From Arion vulgaris (lineage: Eukaryota > Mollusca > Gastropoda > Stylommatophora > Arionidae): DNA of 64,000 nt. The position numbers and the translations under genes were made by a program. The notes beneath the pieces were generated by a model. That model searched no databases, was not told where the DNA came from, and worked only from the letters and a program-made list of their open reading frames with translations. Below are positions 43,961 through 54,899 of the stretch, piece by piece (the stretch's first letter is position 1; each line of letters starts with the position of its first letter). The stretch spans positions 24,536,313 through 24,600,312 of the forward strand of contig CM036759.1 in assembly GCA_020796225.1 (NCBI GenBank), in the 5' to 3' direction.

Positions 43961-44335
43961 ACTATGAGGTGGTGAAAAAAGGTCCTGCCTGACCATGCCT
44001 GACTCTGACTCTGATTCTGACTCACAAAGCATATCAAAGATCCCCTAGGGCACATAACTCCTGATTAGGAAAGATAATACAACTTGTTTAATCATCAGAG
44101 AGCAATCAATAGAAGATAGTCATGACAAACACCAAATGCTGGAACGACGCGAACAAAATGGGAGTTAAGCAAACAATAAATACAGCAATTAATCGATTCT
44201 CTAGTTTCGAACGGTATGTTCTGTTTGTTGTATCCATTTTATTCAACAAAAGTTTACTGTCGCTACGTCTCAGTTAATGCAATAGTTGTTAGCTGACCCC
44301 GTAAAGAAATTGCGAATAAATGTATCCAGATACTA

Positions 44336-44540
44336 CCTTTCTTGGGTGTTTGGGCGAATGGATTCCCTTCTTGAGTGTTTGAGCGAATGGATTCCCTTTC
44401 TTGAGTGTTTGGGCGAATGGATTCCCTTCTTGAGTGTTTGAGCGAATGGATTCCCTTTCTTGAGTGTTTTGGCGAATGGATTCCCTTCTTGAGTGTTTGG
44501 GCGAATGGATTCCCTTCTTGAGTGTTTGGGCGAATGGATT
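44336..44540. repeat. minisatellite, about 29 bp unit, grown from a SINE head
   Basis: About seven copies of TTGAGTGTTTGGGCGAATGG plus ATTCCCTTC. The TTTGGGCGAATGGATT part is identical to the A-box region of the S1 SINE that follows it. Confidence 0.93.
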
Positions 44541-44690
44541 AAAGCTCGGCTTCCATGCGGGAGATCCAGATTCAATCGACAGTAAGGTCAAGGAGTTGTT
44601 TTTTGTCGGGGCATAAAGAAAAATCAGAATCTGAGTAGTTTCGCGGCGACATCACTAGCCATGACCTACCTGCCATGACCTACCTGCCAT
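44520..44690 (+). mobile_element. tRNA-derived SINE, family S1
   Basis: TTGGGCGAATGGATTAAAGC (A box), GATCCAGATTCAATCGACAG (B box), GTCGGGGCATAAAGAAAAAT, TTTCGCGGCGACATCACTAG. It ends in a 14 bp tandem repeat. Confidence 0.83.
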
Positions 44691-44730
44691 GACCTACCTG
44701 CCATGACCTACCAGCCATGACCTACCTGCA
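44655..44730. repeat. tandem repeat, 14 bp unit, in the SINE tail
   Basis: Five copies of CATGACCTACCTGC at the 3' end of the S1 SINE. Confidence 0.92.
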
Positions 44731-44930
44731 TATCTACATCGTCTAACAAAGAGGTATTACAGGGAGTAACGACAGACAAATACCCTTCTATCTGATAGGC
44801 TTGGGATATCCTTCTGGAAGCTCATCTACCGCCGGCGTAGCGCTTAGGGTCAAGGGACTTAGAAACTGTGTGACGGTGGCAATCGATTTTAACTCGATGT
44901 AAATATTCATTTCTTACCAGTGTTTATACC

Positions 44931-45062
44931 CAAACTGATATCGGGGTAAGTATGTCATATGTAGGAATTCAAGATGTACGAACGTGGTGCTATCCAAACT
45001 GATATCGGGGTAAGTATGTCATATGTAGGAATTCAAGATGTACGAACGTGGTGCTATCCAAT
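44931..45062. repeat. tandem duplication, 65 bp unit
   Basis: Two identical copies of CCAAACTGATATCGGGGTAA ... GAACGTGGTGCTAT. Confidence 0.95.
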
Positions 45063-45199
45063 GCAACCATAAAAAAAGTGCAATCGTAGATGTCAGTGAA
45101 TTGTTCTCCTTCATGGAGTCACTGACACAACTCAATGAACACTGTCAGGATCCGAAGTTAACGACTTATATACTCTACTAGAGTAACCGTACAACAATT

Positions 45200-45815
45200 C
45201 TATCTCCCTGGGTGACATCCCACTTCGAGAGGTAGAGTCATACACATATTTGGGCAGCAATGTAGACAGAGGGGTGGAACAGATAGGATGTCAAGGTGAG
45301 AATACAGAGGGTAAGAGGAGCTTTCATTGTACTGGGAAACGTATGGAAGTCTAGGAAAATCAAGTCTAGAACAAAGATTCGGATGTTCAACTTTTAAAGC
45401 AGTTCTGCTGTATGGGACAGAAACATGGAGAACTACTAAAATAATAACGCATACATTGCAAACATTCATCAACTAGTATATGTGCAGAATAGAGGGAATA
45501 AGCTGGTATGATAGGGTCACAAATTAGGAAATTATGGAGAGAACAAGACAGATTCTAGTGAACCAAGAGGTTACAAAAAGACGCTGGCGCTGGATAGGAC
45601 ACACTTTGGAAAACCTGAGGGAATATAACAAGAAGGGCCCTTTCCTGGAACCCGCAGGGGCAGTGAAAGAAGAGGAGGCCAAGAAACACACGGAGACAAG
45701 ATTTGGAGGCAGAGATCAACAATATTAAAAAATCTGGAGGAGCTGCAGGAGATAGCTAGAGATAGGAAGACTTGGCATGAGTTGGTTGAAGGCTTATGCC
45801 CCAATCCAGGTTAAA
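45200..45815 (+). mobile_element. LINE tail (group D)
   Basis: Frames along the plus strand read TYLGSNVDRG, then KAVLLYGTETWRTTKII, then KRRWRWIGHTLENLREYNKK, WNPQG-like, and ARDRKTWHELVEGLCPNPG. RTE-like C-terminus with about five frame changes. Its stretch GATTTGGAGGCAGAGATCAA, AATATTAAAAAATCTGGAG is the source type of the 57 bp minisatellite at 53400-54045. Confidence 0.85.
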
Positions 45816-46826
45816 AGGCAGAGAAACAGAGATATATATATAGAAAGGAACCTTAAGTGTTGGTAACTAGAATGTAAGAACTTTAAACATGCACGGAAAA
45901 GCGGTACAGATTGCATCAGAAAATACTAGCATTGTGGCTAACGTGTTAACTACTTGTCTAACAGTGCTAGAACCTAGTCTGATAGTCCCAATTCGCAAGT
46001 TATGCGTGTTATAAAGGAACTCTCGCAAACGCTTTTTTAAGGAGAGCAACAGGTTGCAATTACTAGTAAGTTATTTCTTGCAACAATATCGTGCGGACAA
46101 CCATGAGTTCGGCACTGTTGTCTTATCCGAGAACTTCATATACATATATATATTATTTATTTGTTTGTTTTTTCTCGATGTATCATAATTTCTGGTATTC
46201 TAATACCTTAGAGTACATGTTGTTATCGGAAGAAATAATAAATAGACATAAAGCGCACATGGCCACAGACACAGTTCAAAGCTATGACGGACGTTGTTGA
46301 AATCTAAGTCTAGTACCAGATAAGAAGTTTCGTGCGAACACTATTGTAGCTATTAGCAATTTTTTGTTGTTGCAAATGTGAAAATGTTTTTTTTTAAATG
46401 TATTTCGTTTCGACAGCACATGTATTAGAATAACATAGAACTTTCTATAGGTTTAATCTAAATTGTAAATAACGCTCGAAAAGGAAAATTTTCAAGCAGT
46501 GGTCTCGTCATTAACAAAATGACCAGGCCCCACTCAAAATTAAGTGTTAACCGATGTTAATTTATTATTTTATAAATTAAAATATAACCTAACCCAAAAC
46601 CATAATTTTTTTCGAAAATTTGTGTCTGCCGCCACCAACAAAAATGAGCACGAGCCGCCACTGACTTAAAATTAGTTGAAAAGTTAATATACCGCATGGT
46701 TAATTTTGTTAGTATAAGCTTATATTATTTATATTACTTGGCTGACAAGACAATTTTCTATAATTACAAATTTTGATATAATAAAATGGTTTTCTGTAAG
46801 TTTGTATGCGTTTGTGTTTAACTAAA
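45816..46826. other. unassigned sequence
   Basis: AT-rich single-copy sequence in this window; no exon, RNA gene or clear repeat. Confidence 0.5.
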
Positions 46827-47045
46827 CCCTTTCACTGCTACATACTTTCTGAAGACGGAGCTAAAATAATATATTATTTGTTTCTAGGCCACAAACGTGA
46901 ATGTACGCCTATAGCAGTGACAGTAGAAATGTATAACGTGTTAACACGTCTTTAGCCAACAGAGGAGAGGTAATAACAGACGTGCTAATGCGTCTTTAGC
47001 AGTGAATGGTAAAAACGTCTATACACGTCCTTAGCAGCTAAAGGG
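46827..47045. mobile_element. piggyBac-type MITE, second copy
   Basis: 219 bp, ends CCCTTTCACTGCTA and TAGCAGCTAAAGGG, homologous to 10441-10659 in reverse orientation (CGTGTTAACACGTCTTTAGC, AACGTGAATGTACG). Flanks read CTAAA and TTAT, so the TTAA target copies have mutated. Confidence 0.85.
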
Positions 47046-47049
47046 TTAT

Positions 47050-47205
47050 GTTTATGTGTGTGTTGTGTGTGTGTGTGTGAGTGTGTTTGTGAGTGTTTGT
47101 GAGTGTGTGTGTGTTTGTCTGCATATTTTTGTGTGTTTGTGTTGTGTGATTATGAGTGTGTGTGTGTTCGTGAGTGTGTGTGTTTGTTTGTACGTGTATT
47201 CTAGT
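47050..47205. repeat. GT-rich microsatellite
   Basis: Irregular (GT)n with GTGTGAGTGTTTGTGAG-like pieces directly after the MITE. Confidence 0.85.
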
Positions 47206-47925
47206 ACATTCCGTTCTATATGCTCTATCTCGTCGTGAATATTATGTGTCGTAAAATCGTGTGTGTCTTTAAGTGTAACACATGAATAAAACATGACTTT
47301 TAATGAATCTCGTCCATAAGGATGAAAGTCAACCTGTCCTTGCAGATGAAGAAATCCGTTTTTCTATCTGATAATGAATGTGTTCAGCTGACTAATACTA
47401 GCAGAAAAGAAATAATAATTCAATGGAAACAGCTTACAAATTAAATGTCAGCTTAATATTCATCCCCCCAAAAAACTTGTTCATGTAGGTTATTTCAACA
47501 AACCCAGCAAATTCACTCTGAAGTTCCGCTTCTGCTTATTTGCCTGCACTGTAAACATCGCTATGATTTCATTACGTAAATAACATAGCCAGATAGTTTT
47601 TGCATGTCAAGCCGACTGTCGTGATATTCAACCTAAAAATGGAATGCACCGTTTGACGCTGATTCAACTCTCGAGTCACGTACAATTTGTTTAGAATGAT
47701 CACAGATAAATTATTCAGAAGTTTTAGTCTCTAATTTGATTTTCTTTGATCGTAAATTATAAGTCTTAGAATGTCTTTGAAAACATATCTGTCTTTGTAA
47801 GCGTTATCGATTTTTCAGTCTCTTTCATTTTTTCAAAACTAAATTCATTTCTTCTTGCGGCTGTGAACAACGTCAGCGATGCTGTATCTATTTCTACAGT
47901 TATCGTTAAATTGACACCGTACCTG
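47206..47925. other. unassigned sequence
   Basis: No gene or repeat recognised. Confidence 0.45.
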
Positions 47926-47929
47926 AGGT

Positions 47930-48600
47930 ATTTACATCGATGGTTCAGTCATTCGCCAACAACGTTGTGGGCGTTGGTATTTTCAGCACTCTCATGAGGA
48001 AATATAATAAGAGGGACCAGTGGGGTCCATGCGACAACCACAAGTAGTTTGACAATGGAGATACGAGCGGTTACAGAGGCAGTGATGTGGTTGACCACTC
48101 ATAACTACCCTAGGGTTTTCCAACTCAGTGACTCCATGAGCATGATACGTGATGTTGAAACAGGAATGGTGAGACGACACTGGGTGGAGGTACAAAGATC
48201 AGAGAAATTACCTTCATTGTTGTCTCTTGGCGCACAGGAGTCAGGGGTAATAAGCGAGATGATAGATTGGCTGGCATGGCTGCACTATCAGAGGAAGCTG
48301 CAATGGACCAAAGTGACGTTCTTAACGCAGAGTCTTTCTGAACAGAGGAGTTCCAGGGTTGTGAATCCCAGTCGCTGACTAGATTGAGAGAGATGGGTGT
48401 TGACATTTGTTGAACCCGAAAAGAACGACATACGAAATATTTAATATCAAAAAGATTGATTAATCAACATCGAACTGGAATGTTGGGTAGCTGAATGCTG
48501 CTGGATTTGTTGAGGCGGAGATCGGAGAACCTATCCAATGTTTGTTCCATTAAGTCAGGTTTCCGCTCTTTCAGCGTAAGAGACGGAGCAATTCTGCAGG
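47930..48600 (+). mobile_element. LINE tail (group B) with RNase H domain
   Basis: YIDGSVI at the start, then TTSSLTMEIRAVTEAVMWLT, QLSDSMSMIRDVETGMVRRH, then decayed AHRSQG-type and QSLSEQRSSRV pieces. The D of YIDGS, E of TMEI and D of LSDS are RNase H active-site residues. Frame shifts make it inactive. Closest to the copy at 57383-58012. Confidence 0.8.
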
Positions 48601-48799
48601 ACCTATTCTGATGTCTGATTGGCGTCCCGCAGTCAGTGAGACCAGTTTTCTACAGGGAAGAGCTACAGTGACCGTTTTTACCTGAATATATTTGACCGTT
48701 TATTTCTTATCATCTCGTTTATTCTGTCTTTCTCTGGTTTGTATTCATTGTTTAATTTCACCATTTTATTTGTATAGATTGCTCGAAGAATATCTTCAC

Positions 48800-49365
48800 T
48801 TCTTTGAAACTATGATAAGACGAGACTAGTAAACTATGATAAGGTGAGACTAGTAAACTATGATAAGGTGAGACTAGTAAACTATGATAAGGTGAGACTA
48901 GTAAACTATGATAAGGTGAGACTAGTAAACTATGATAAGGTGAGACTAGTAACATGATAGGTGAGACTATAACTATGATAAGGTGAGACTATAAACTATG
49001 ATAAGAAGACTATAACTATGATAAGGTGAGACCAGTAAACTATGATAAGATGAGACTAGTAAACTATGATAAGGTGAGACTAGTAAACTATGATAAGGTG
49101 AGACTAGTAAACTATGATAAGGTGGACAGTAAACTATGATAAGAGAGACTAGTAACTATGATAAGGTGAGACTAGTAAACTATGATAAGATGAGACTAGT
49201 AAACTATGATAAGGTGAGACTAGTAAACTATGATAAGGTGAGACTAGTAAACTATGATAAGGTGAGACCAGTAAACTATGATAAGATGAGACTAGTAAAC
49301 TATGATAGGTGAGACTAGAAACTAGATAAGACGAACTAGTAAACTATGATAAGGTGAGACTAGTT
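48800..49365. repeat. minisatellite, 24 bp unit
   Basis: About 23 copies of ACTAGTAAACTATGATAAGG plus TGAG, with many 1-3 bp deletions in the middle part (48950-49020 and 49300-49335). Confidence 0.93.
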
Positions 49366-49537
49366 CAAGTTCCACTCAGTCATTTTCGTCTTGTGTGTCT
49401 TCTCTTTTTCTTGAATACTGCTGTGAGTTGCGATCCACTACTCCATACAGAATCAGTTCTGATTCTTTTAGGAGGATTACAATTACATATCGTGTTCACT
49501 TCATAGGAATAGCCTGTCTTGTCTGAAGAATGTGATC

Positions 49538-49939
49538 GCTTAGAGCAGCGTTTCCCAAAGTGGGCGATACGCCTCCTGGGGCGTTGACGCTTTCGGGGTT
49601 TAGAAGCATATAGGAGAGTTATTTTTCGAGATTTTGTGATTGAATAATCATTACAAATTTGAATTCGGCATTTTAATTCATCTTATGTCCATCTCACACG
49701 ATCCACTTTTTAATCATTTTTCTTTTCATGTATATAATCATTTGAAAATTGACCATGTATGACAGAACTATGTATCAATTTTCTATGTCAAAGTGACAAT
49801 AGAGCATGTTTATATATATATATATATATATCTTGAGGGGGCGTTAGCAAACTGTTATAATGGGGGTGGGATGTTACAAAGTTTATGTCGTGCAAAGTGG
49901 GCGATGGGCCGAAAAAGGTTGGGAATCTATGGCTTAGAG
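49538..49939. mobile_element. hAT-type MITE
   Basis: 386 bp element (49546-49931) starting CAGCGTTTCCCAAAGTGGGC and ending AAGGTTGGGAATCTATG, i.e. imperfect terminal inverted repeats of the hAT kind, flanked by the identical 8 bp GCTTAGAG (49538-49545 and 49932-49939). Eight-base target duplication is typical of hAT elements. It has no transposase. Confidence 0.88.
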
Positions 49940-50102
49940 GATAGAGTAACTTGGAATGATAAATTGTTGTTGGTGATACCCCTCCTTTCTGTTTAAACTG
50001 TATTGTTGCATGAACTGCCTGATTCAATGCTCTTAAATTAGTACATACTTATCCTGCTAGGAAATAGTGCATTTACGCTTTGTCAGAGCTCATTTGTGTA
50101 TA

Positions 50103-50559
50103 CTATATAGCATAGATTTCCAAACTTTTCGGCCCACTGCCCACTTTGCACAACATAAACTTTGTAACGCCCTTTCACCTTATATTATAACGCCCCCCAC
50201 ATATATACATGCTCTATTTTCTCTTTGACATAAAAAAATTGATATATATTTATGTAAAATATGGTCAATTTTCAAATGATTATATGCATGAAATAGAAAA
50301 TTGATGAAAATGGATCGTGTAAGACGGACATAAGATGAATTAAAATGCAGAATTCAAATTTTAAATGATTATTCAATCGCAAAATCACGAAAATAATTTA
50401 TTTTAAAATTTCTTATTAATTTCTTCTTTAAGGAGCCACCGACTCCTAATCGCATGAACACTTCCCCAATTCTTCTGAACCCACTATCGCCACCTAAAAC
50501 GCTTCAGCGCCCACTGGTGGGGGTTGGTACTGCTCACTTTGAGAAACTCTGTTATATAG
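50103..50559. mobile_element. hAT-type MITE, inverted relative to the previous one
   Basis: 441 bp element (50111-50551) from CATAGATTTCCAAAC to TTTGAGAAACTCTG; homologous to 49546-49931 in reverse orientation (GCCCACTTTGCACAACATAA; ATTGAATAATCATT in the other copy). Flanks CTATATAG and TTATATAG are an 8 bp target duplication with one mismatch. Confidence 0.87.
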
Positions 50560-50683
50560 AATCCGTTTGAAAGGCCGATACCTTGCACGGTGTTTTATAC
50601 GAGTAAGACACCGTCCGAGGACAAGCTTATAAGCCCCGAGAAATATTTCTCACAGTCAGAATGGGCATAAAAGTGTAACTCAC

Positions 50684-50755
50684 TGTCTTGGCGTAGATCA
50701 CAAAGCCCAAATATACGGCAAAGCTGATCGAAAAGGCGTAGATCCGGGCCGACAT
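50684..50755 (-). CDS. candidate first coding exon: signal peptide or signal anchor
   Basis: Minus strand: ATG at 50755 with A at -3, then 24 codons ending at a strong donor ACA|GTGAGTTACA (intron from 50683), phase 0. The peptide starts MSARIY, has the hydrophobic run ISFAVYLGFVIYA, then KT, the layout of a signal peptide cleaved after ...YA. It fits the phase-0 start of the exon at 38440. An alternative is an internal exon from the acceptor TTTCCTAG at about 50776, read VRSFLPTMSARIY. It could also be chance within a GC-richer repeat; no second copy is in the window. Confidence 0.42.
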
Positions 50756-50941
50756 AGTCGGCAGAAAGGATCGTACCTAGGAAAGCTCACCCTAGTAAAT
50801 CAAAAGCTGGCTGAAACCGGACGGGAGGGACCTAGTCACCATGGGCGCACAATCGTCCCGACATAGACCACTCCGTTCTTACCAGTGGACCAATTATACA
50901 TCACAAAAAGAATGATGAAATTGGCCGTGAAGAACGTTCGC

Positions 50942-50942
<1 letters not shown>

Positions 50943-50983
<41 letters not shown>
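50943..50983. repeat. (GA)n microsatellite
   Basis: About 20 GA repeats upstream (minus-strand sense) of the candidate first exon. Confidence 0.95.
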
Positions 50984-50999
50984 CCGTTTATACCCTTTT

Positions 51000-51754
51000 T
51001 AACAGAGTTCATGTCAGAGTTATCTTTCAACACACTTGTACACAAATATTCATTAAGATAATTCGTTTAGCACAGAAAGCGATATATCTAGATATGTGCT
51101 CTGTCTCGCTTTGTATGTCTTCAGAGCTCCACCATATGACTTTCATATGTGATTTTGACTGTCTGGAACATGTCCCGTACATCGGCTTGAGTGCTTCGAG
51201 CAATCTAATTTCAGCGTCTAGTATGTTTTTATGCTGTCTAAACTGGGTTTTTTCTGGGTGTTTTTCGTTTTTGTATTTTTGGTGTGTCCGTGGACTGGAA
51301 CGTTTTATTAAGAGTCTGTTTGTGCGTATGTTTTCTTAGAGTTTGTGCTGTAACGGATGGTTTTATTTGCCTTTCGAGCTTTTCTGTGTAAAAATTGTTT
51401 ACTCTTTTCGAAGTTTTAATGATAAATTCTCTATCTAATTTGATTTTTCTTCGTGGTTATATGTGGTCACTTTCAGGCGCTCAGAGTGTTATCCTTAGGA
51501 TCATATGTATTTTTACCTAGTTTAAGATTTCTCCATTAACTGATGAAGTTATCATTATTAGGTTAAACAATCCGAAGACTTTGGATTAGGTTGTCTGATC
51601 GTGCCTCTTCGCTGTATACGTTATCCTCGACGTCTCTATTGGTCAGCCATGTCTCAATCTCCATGTCGCGGCAGAACTGCGCTATGAAGGTAGTTGAAGT
51701 TGTAGAGATAGTTTAGTGTTTCAACAAAATAATGTATACTTCCAACCTTCTTCT
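51000..51754. other. unassigned sequence
   Basis: Short open frames on both strands without splice context or known motifs. If the exon at 50755-50684 is the first coding exon, the promoter or 5' UTR of the gene would lie here; no TATA box or other site is distinctive enough to call. Confidence 0.4.
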
Positions 51755-52008
51755 TCTTTTTCTTTGCGTTCGTTCTTTACGACCAATTTTAATCAATCTT
51801 TGTGATTTGTTTGATCTTTGCCAAGAACGTGTATATGTTGCACATTGGTTTGGTAGGCCCTAGACGCATAGACTTCTACACGCTTAGGACACATGCATCC
51901 GATTTCAGCCAAACCTCCTTAGTCGCCACTTACGACATGCATGGCAGGTAACAGTGGTTCTATTCTTTACACCCCAAATTTGGGCCCCGGTAATCACTCT
52001 GGCGTACT
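51755..52008 (-). mobile_element. SINE-like element S7 with (GAA)n tail
   Basis: Plus-strand order from tail to head: CTTCTTCTTTTTCTTTGCGT, GATTTGTTTGATCTTTGCCA, GGACACATGCATCCGATTTC, AACAGTGGTTCTATTCTTTA, CCCCAAATTTGGGCCCCGGT. It matches 5108-5345 end to end. Confidence 0.85.
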
Positions 52009-52284
52009 TCCAACCTGATTCTGTTACCTGACTTATTTCATAAAATTATCAATTATATTATTACTACACAATTCAGAAGTATTACTTGACAAAACTGCAC
52101 AAAGTTTTAATTGTTCATCCCAAAAATACAGCAGTAATGTTCCCAGATAATGACCAAGATCAGTACAGTAGAGGAGAAGGAAAGAGAAATTGGAGCTTCA
52201 TTAGCAGAGTTAAGTAGATGGACCAGTAAACAATTCGGTGAGAGTAACAGTTGCAGATTTTATTTCTGTGTGGGGCAAGGTGCG

Positions 52285-52322
<38 letters not shown>

Positions 52323-52875
52323 ATAGTAGTAATAGTAGTAATAACAGTGATAGCAGTAGTAATGGTAGTAGTAATAACAGTGATAGCAGTAGTAATGGTA
52401 GTAGTAATAACAGTGATAGCAGTAGTAATGGTGGTAGTAGTAGTAGTAGTGTAGTGCAGAATAGTGTAGTAGTAGTAGTAGTAGCAGTAATAGTAGTAGT
52501 AGTAGTTGTAGTAGTATAGTTTAATGGTAGTAGAGTAGTAGTATTAGTGATTAGAGTAGTAGTAGTAGAGTAGAGTAGCATAGTGAGTAGTAGTGTAGTA
52601 GTAGTAGTTAATGGTAGTAGTGTATTAGTGTATTAGTGTAGTAGTTGTTTTGCTGTTGTAGTGGAAATAATAGAAGTAAAAGGAGTAGTAGTAGTAGTAG
52701 TAGTAGTGGTAATGGTAGTAAATGTAGTAGTAGTAGTAGTAGTAAATGTGGTAGTGGTAGTGGTAATGTTAATAGTAGCAGTAGTAGTAGTATGTTTAGT
52801 CGGGGTGGTAATGGTAGTTGTAGTATAGTAGTGGTTGTAGTGGTAGTAATAATAGTAGTGGTTGTGGTGGTGATG
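52285..52875. repeat. AGT trinucleotide array
   Basis: Nearly 600 bp of (AGT)n with interspersions AAT, GGT, AACAGTGATAGC. Long serine or leucine frames arise from it; none is a gene. Confidence 0.95.
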
Positions 52876-53349
52876 TTGTTATTAAGCTCACAGTCACATT
52901 TTACTATGGATGAGAAAACAACGATACTATTTCCCTAGTTTCTATTAAGACACACATATAAGAGTTACTACTAGTTGATAAAACAACGCACACAAATATC
53001 GCTAATTGGATGGTACCATTCACGGACATTAAAACCATGCGTAGATTGTGCATCGCATGAAGATAACACGTGCAGTTTAATTTTTGTATGATTGATTTCT
53101 CTTCCCGTGATATCATCACACCTTTTTATCACTTGCAAACTTCGAATGTGCGGACGTATCTGTGCTATATGTGTGAATGTTTGTATTTGTCTGTCTGTGT
53201 CGCGTATCTGTGCTCTATTTGTGAATGTTTGTGTCTGTCTATCTGTGTCCTTATCTGTTTGTCTATTAACCGTGTTAACCGCACCAATGGCAACAGTTTT
53301 CAATAACGAAACCCTCTCTCTCTCTCTCTCTTTCTCTGCATTTTTAACC

Positions 53350-53460
53350 AGGATTGGGGCATAGACCCTCAACGAACTCATGCAAAGTCTTCCAATCTTT
53401 TGCTATCTACTGCATCTCCCTCCAGCTCTTCTTTATATTGGTGATCTCTGTCTCCAAATC
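53350..53460 (-). mobile_element. LINE 3' end (group D)
   Basis: Minus strand GAAGACTTTGCATGAGTTCG, TTGAGGGTCTATGCCCCAAT, CCTGG matches the last 110 bp of the LINE tail at 45200-45815 (AGACTTGGCATGAGTTGGTT, GCTTATGCCCCAATCCAGG). Confidence 0.85.
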
Positions 53461-54045
53461 CCGTCTCCATAATAACTAAACTCTCTTCTTTATATTGCTG
53501 ATCTCTGTCTCCAAATCCCGTCTCCATAATAACTAAACTCTCTTCTTTATATTGGTGATCTCTGTCTCCAAATCCCGTCTCCATAATAACTAAACTCTCT
53601 TCTTTATATTGGTGATCTCTGTATCCAAATCCCGTCTCCATAATAACTAAACTCTCTTCTTTATATTGATGATCTCTGTCTCCAAATCCCGTCTCCATAA
53701 TAACTAAACTCTCTTTTATACTCTGATCTCTGTCTCCAATCCTGTCTCCATAATAACTAAAGCTTCTTCTTTATATTGCTGATTCTGTCTCCAAATCCTG
53801 TTCCATAATAACTAAACTCTCTTCTTTATATTGCTGATTCGTCTCCAATCCTGTCTCCATAATAACTAAACCTCTCTTTATATTGGTGATCTCTGTCTCA
53901 AATCCGTCTCCATAATAACTAAACTCTCTTTTATATGTGGTGATCTCTGTCTCCAAATCCCGTCTCCATAATAACTAAACTCTCTTCTTTATATTGGTGA
54001 TCTCTGTCTCCAAATCCCGTCTCCTAATACTAAACTACATGAGTA
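53400..54045. repeat. minisatellite, 57 bp unit, grown from a LINE coding end
   Basis: About 11 copies with period 57 (CTCTCTTCTTTATATTG at 53481 and 53538). Read on the minus strand each unit has GGAGACGGGATTTGGAGACA, GAGATCACCAATATAAAGAA, which is the LINE segment that precedes the 3' end at 53350-53460. Copies at the right end have deletions. Confidence 0.93.
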
Positions 54046-54054
54046 AGTTATAGA

Positions 54055-54430
54055 TCTTCTTTTTCTTCTTCCTTTCTCTAATCTTGTTTTTCCCCACAGC
54101 GTCAGGATAAGAAGGGATTTCTGCAACTGGATTTTTTTTTATGTGCTCAAAATAGTCATTCCTTTCTATGTTATTTATGTGGTTCACCTGCTGTTGAACA
54201 ACCTTCTGCTTTTATCCACTGTGCCGAAGTAGCATTGCTCTTTGAAGGGCACTATCTGTTGAGGATCTGATTATGTGGCCGAACCCTTTATTTTGTCATT
54301 TCTTGACGAAATTCAAAACTGATGTTGTAAATATCATTTTTTCTGATATCTTCATTTCTAAACCAATCTCTTTTGCTTTGTATCCACTGTAAACGTCGTA
54401 TACATCTTAAAAGAACATTCATACCTGCTA
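54055..54430 (-). mobile_element. LINE tail (group F)
   Basis: Minus-strand pieces YTTFTVDTKQKRLV, FRNEDIRKNDIYNISFEFRQ and further right-hand blocks parallel the order of 33640-34160 and 4780-5135 (RNEDI..., then SKGRPR-like). Decayed. Confidence 0.6.
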
Positions 54431-54899
54431 GAAACAAAACTTTCAGCTGTAAATGAGGTGGAATTATCGGATCGCATTGAGAATACACATTTTCTAAATT
54501 CGTAAATTTATTTTCCAGTTGAACACTAAACATAGACACACGGAACACATTTTGAGAAACACTGTTTCATGATGATGTCACTGATTACTAGGACAGCAAT
54601 TATAAACAGCACGCTTGAAAACAAACATGGAAGCTGATAGCCAGAGGGAATCACTCAGATTTAAATGATGATAACCATATGTGGACTCTGTTTCATTAAA
54701 TGACTCATGTGGACATATAAAAGAAGTAGCTTGCACTTTGAGCATGGCATATGTACACCAGACTTGCACGCAAATACACAAAGAAAAGTATCTTCTTTTT
54801 CTCTTCCATAATTTACTTCTTTATAGAAGTGTTGGGTGGGGAAATGTAGTGATCTTGTGTGTGCTTGTTTCAATGCACTTTGTAAGCTGTTATTCATTT
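54431..54899. other. unassigned sequence
   Basis: Several short overlapping frames, no recognisable motif. Confidence 0.4.

Noticed and set aside
52238..52581. Poly-serine and poly-leucine open frames
   Set aside because: They are translations of an AGT trinucleotide array.
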